Shown: piece by piece, positions 62,417-64,000 of the stretch
Position numbering within the stretch: the first letter of the stretch is position 1
Layout of the letters: each line of letters opens with the position of its first letter
NCBI RefSeq assembly: GCF_003574445.1
Contig: NZ_KZ984549.1
Location: 372,001 to 436,000 of the forward strand
Reading direction: 5' to 3'
DNA: 64,000 nucleotides
Origin: Streptomyces sp. YIM 130001
GTDB taxonomy: Bacteria; Actinomycetota; Actinomycetes; Streptomycetales; Streptomycetaceae
Notes under the pieces: model-generated
The model's database searches: none
What the model was told of the DNA's origin: nothing
Seen by the model: the letters and a program-made list of their open reading frames with translations, nothing else
Program-made: the position numbers and the translations under genes

Positions 62417-62470
62417 ATATGCGTGACATAGGGTGCCGACGTACGGATGACGGAGCCGGAGGTGCCCCAG

Positions 62471-62929
62471 ATGGATGCCCAACAGGCGGGCGAACAGATC
62501 GAGCGGGAGCTTCTGATCCTCACGCGGCACCAGGAAATGACCTCGCCCCGCCGACTGCGCGGCAGCGAGTCCCTGGAGCGCAGCGCCTACGTACTCCTCA
62601 GCCGGATCGAGGCGCAGGGCCCGATGTCGGTGGCCGACCTCGTCGACGCCTTCGGGCTCGCCGCCTCGACCTTCAACCGGCAGACGGCGGCCCTGCTCAG
62701 GGACGGGCTCGTGGAACGGACTCTCGACCCCGAGGGCGGCGTGGCCAGGAAGTTCCGGGTCACCCAGAAGGGGACGGATGCGCTCAGGGCCGACCGCGAC
62801 AAGGTGGTCGACGGGCTCGCCGAAGTCGTCACCGACTGGACCCCCGAACGTCTGGGCCGCTTCATCGACGACCTTCAGCAGTTCAACAAGGACATCGAAC
62901 GGCTCACGGGGCGGCCCTGGCCGCGCTGA
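62471..62929 (+). CDS. MarR family transcriptional regulator
   Basis: A 152-aa MarR regulator. The winged helix contains YVLLSRIEAQGPMSVADLVD, FGLAASTFNRQTAALLRDGL and the wing VERTLDPEGGVARKFRVT. ATG 62471 with GGAGG eight bases upstream is preferred to ATG 62447, which has no ribosome-binding site. It probably represses the divergent DHA2 exporter and itself through the phased sites. Confidence 0.9.
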   Translation: MDAQQAGEQIERELLILTRHQEMTSPRRLRGSESLERSAYVLLSRIEAQGPMSVADLVDAFGLAASTFNRQTAALLRDGLVERTLDPEGGVARKFRVTQKGTDALRADRDKVVDGLAEVVTDWTPERLGRFIDDLQQFNKDIERLTGRPWPR

Positions 62930-63265
62930 CGAGGTGTGCGATCCGCCGGGCCCCAGCGGTCAACTCCGGCTCCCAGGCGCCCGGGGCAGCATCCCGGGTG
63001 CCCGTCGGCCCACTGCGCCGAACCCGCGTACGCCTGCGGAGCAGCCGAGGCGACGGGCCGCGGTCACCTGTCGAGTACGAATTCACTTCTCCGCAATCGG
63101 GAATTCGGGCAGGTGAAGGCGGGCGCACGCACCTCTCGTCCCTGCTGTTCGCGACCAAGTGGCAGGTAAAGTCACTTAGTCGACACAAGGCTTCCACAAC
63201 CGCCCTGACCTTGGCAGACTTCGCGCGTCCCTGCTGTCCCGCGCATCTTTGTGAGGTCTCCAGTC
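62930..63265. other. 336-bp intergenic region
   Basis: No gene seen. It must contain the phospholipase C promoter; I found no convincing pair of phosphate-box repeats. Confidence 0.45.
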
Positions 63266-64000
63266 ATGCCCGAACTCAACCGGCGTCGCTTCCTTCAGAT
63301 AACGGGAGCAACCGCGGGCTTTGCGACCCTGTCCAGCAGCATCGACCGGGCCGCAGCGATCCCGGCGGCGCGCCGTACCGGGTCACTCGAGGACGTCGAG
63401 CACATCGTGGTCCTGATGCAGGAAAACCGCTCCTTCGACCAGTATTTCGGAGCGATGAAGGGAGTGCGCGGCCACGGCGACCCCCGTCCCGTGACCCTGC
63501 CGAGCGGGAAGTCCGTCTTCCACCAGCCCAAGGTGCCGGGCTCCGCGACCGAGGTGCTGCCCTACCGGGCGGACGACGAGGACCTCGGCATGAAGTTCCT
63601 CGCGGGCCTCGACCACAGCTGGAACGGCAGCCACAAGGCACTCAACGACGGCGCGTACGACGGCTGGATCGCCGCCAAGTCCGAAGAGACGATGGCGTAC
63701 ATGACCCGGGACGACATCCCGTTCTTCTACGCCCTCGCCGACAAGTTCACCGTGTGCGACGCCTACCACTGCTCGTACATCGGCAACACCGAGCCCAACC
63801 GCTACTACATGTGGACGGGTTACCAGGGCGGCGAGGAAGACGGCATCGGCGGCCAGGTCGTCTCCGGCGACAAGCCCGGCAACACCGGCACCAGTTACCC
63901 CGAGCGCCTCGAGGAGGCAGGTGTCTCCTGGAAGTACTACCAGGACATCGGCAACGGCCTGAACGGCGAGGGCGAGTGGGGCTGGACCGAGGACGCCTAC
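63266..64000 (+). CDS. Phospholipase C (phosphoesterase family), N-terminal part
   Basis: 245 codons before the window ends; the full protein is normally about 650-700 aa. A Tat signal opens it (NRRRFLQITGATAGFATL). The catalytic domain of non-haemolytic bacterial phospholipases C follows: DVEHIVVLMQENRSFDQYFG with the nucleophile region and metal ligands, GLDHSWNGSHKALNDGAYDG, FYALADKFTVCDAYHCSYIG and NTEPNRYYMWTG. Secreted folded enzyme that cleaves phospholipid head groups, usually for phosphate gain. Confidence 0.92.
   Translation, partial: MPELNRRRFLQITGATAGFATLSSSIDRAAAIPAARRTGSLEDVEHIVVLMQENRSFDQYFGAMKGVRGHGDPRPVTLPSGKSVFHQPKVPGSATEVLPYRADDEDLGMKFLAGLDHSWNGSHKALNDGAYDGWIAAKSEETMAYMTRDDIPFFYALADKFTVCDAYHCSYIGNTEPNRYYMWTGYQGGEEDGIGGQVVSGDKPGNTGTSYPERLEEAGVSWKYYQDIGNGLNGEGEWGWTEDAY

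Noticed and set aside
62367..62429. N-terminal extension of the DHA2 exporter to 62429
   Set aside because: It would translate the phased operator region and adds an atypical Met/Cys-rich stretch; ATG 62348 is preferred.
63090..63265. Phosphate-box (PhoP) repeats before the phospholipase C gene
   Set aside because: Only one weak CTTCACCTGCC-like unit on the minus strand, without the second 11-bp direct repeat.

Overview
The window is high-GC actinobacterial DNA and almost certainly Streptomyces. Support for this comes from strong G/C preference at third codon positions, frequent GTG and TTG starts, a GH19 chitinase, a DUF574-type methyltransferase, DUF309, F420-type and TerD-type genes, Tat and lipoprotein secretion, and many MarR/TetR/LacI/MerR regulators. 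Most genes are intact and often overlap by ATGA.

Layout. 0-3.8 kb: a polar amino-acid ABC operon with a MalY-type PLP enzyme, divergent from a LysR gene. 3.9-13.5 kb: a sparse, decaying region. It holds two TetR genes, one beside a perfect 24-bp palindrome; a CocE-type hydrolase and a dienelactone hydrolase, each split by a frameshift; a shredded CorA gene; and remnants of an arginase, a LysZ-type kinase and a LysK-type peptidase. It ends at a tRNA-Pro(GGG) gene. 13.6-19.3 kb: housekeeping or secreted proteins (DUF309, PfkB kinase, methyltransferase, S41 peptidase, chitinase, YiaAB). 19.4-29.3 kb: a LacI-controlled CUT1 sugar operon with GH2, YesL, two permeases, binding protein, cupin, DUF6807 and a Gfo/Idh/MocA dehydrogenase. 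29.3-33.1 kb: YnfA, an unknown protein, an alpha/beta hydrolase and two acetyltransferases.

33.1-47.3 kb is the most interesting block: two paralogous family-5 binding proteins, a Dpp-type transporter including a permease-ATPase fusion, a cytosolic-looking formylglycine sulfatase, a GH20 hexosaminidase, a GH1 glycosidase and two paralogous TetR regulators. A 22-bp operator-like motif, not annotated by any gene, recurs four times at the promoters of both binding proteins, of GH1-TetR, and at one orphan promoter. I infer a regulon for importing a sulfated, amino-sugar-containing glycan and dismantling it in the cytosol. An 11-bp tandem duplication has removed the sulfatase stop codon and joined it in frame to GH20.

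47.8-64 kb: a VOC protein, a TerD-nuclease fusion, a RibD/DHFR-like reductase, a FUSC-type exporter, a ProP-like transporter, a TPR-like protein, a MerR regulator fused to a DNA-sliding-clamp-like domain, an F420-type oxidoreductase, a phytoene/squalene synthase, a ferredoxin and P450 pair, a DHA2 exporter with a divergent MarR regulator and phased operators, and the start of a Tat-exported phospholipase C.

Short tandem repeats are unusually common in the gaps. G-rich heptamers with consensus near GGGARYC form arrays in three separate places. No CRISPR array, insertion sequence or transposase was seen.
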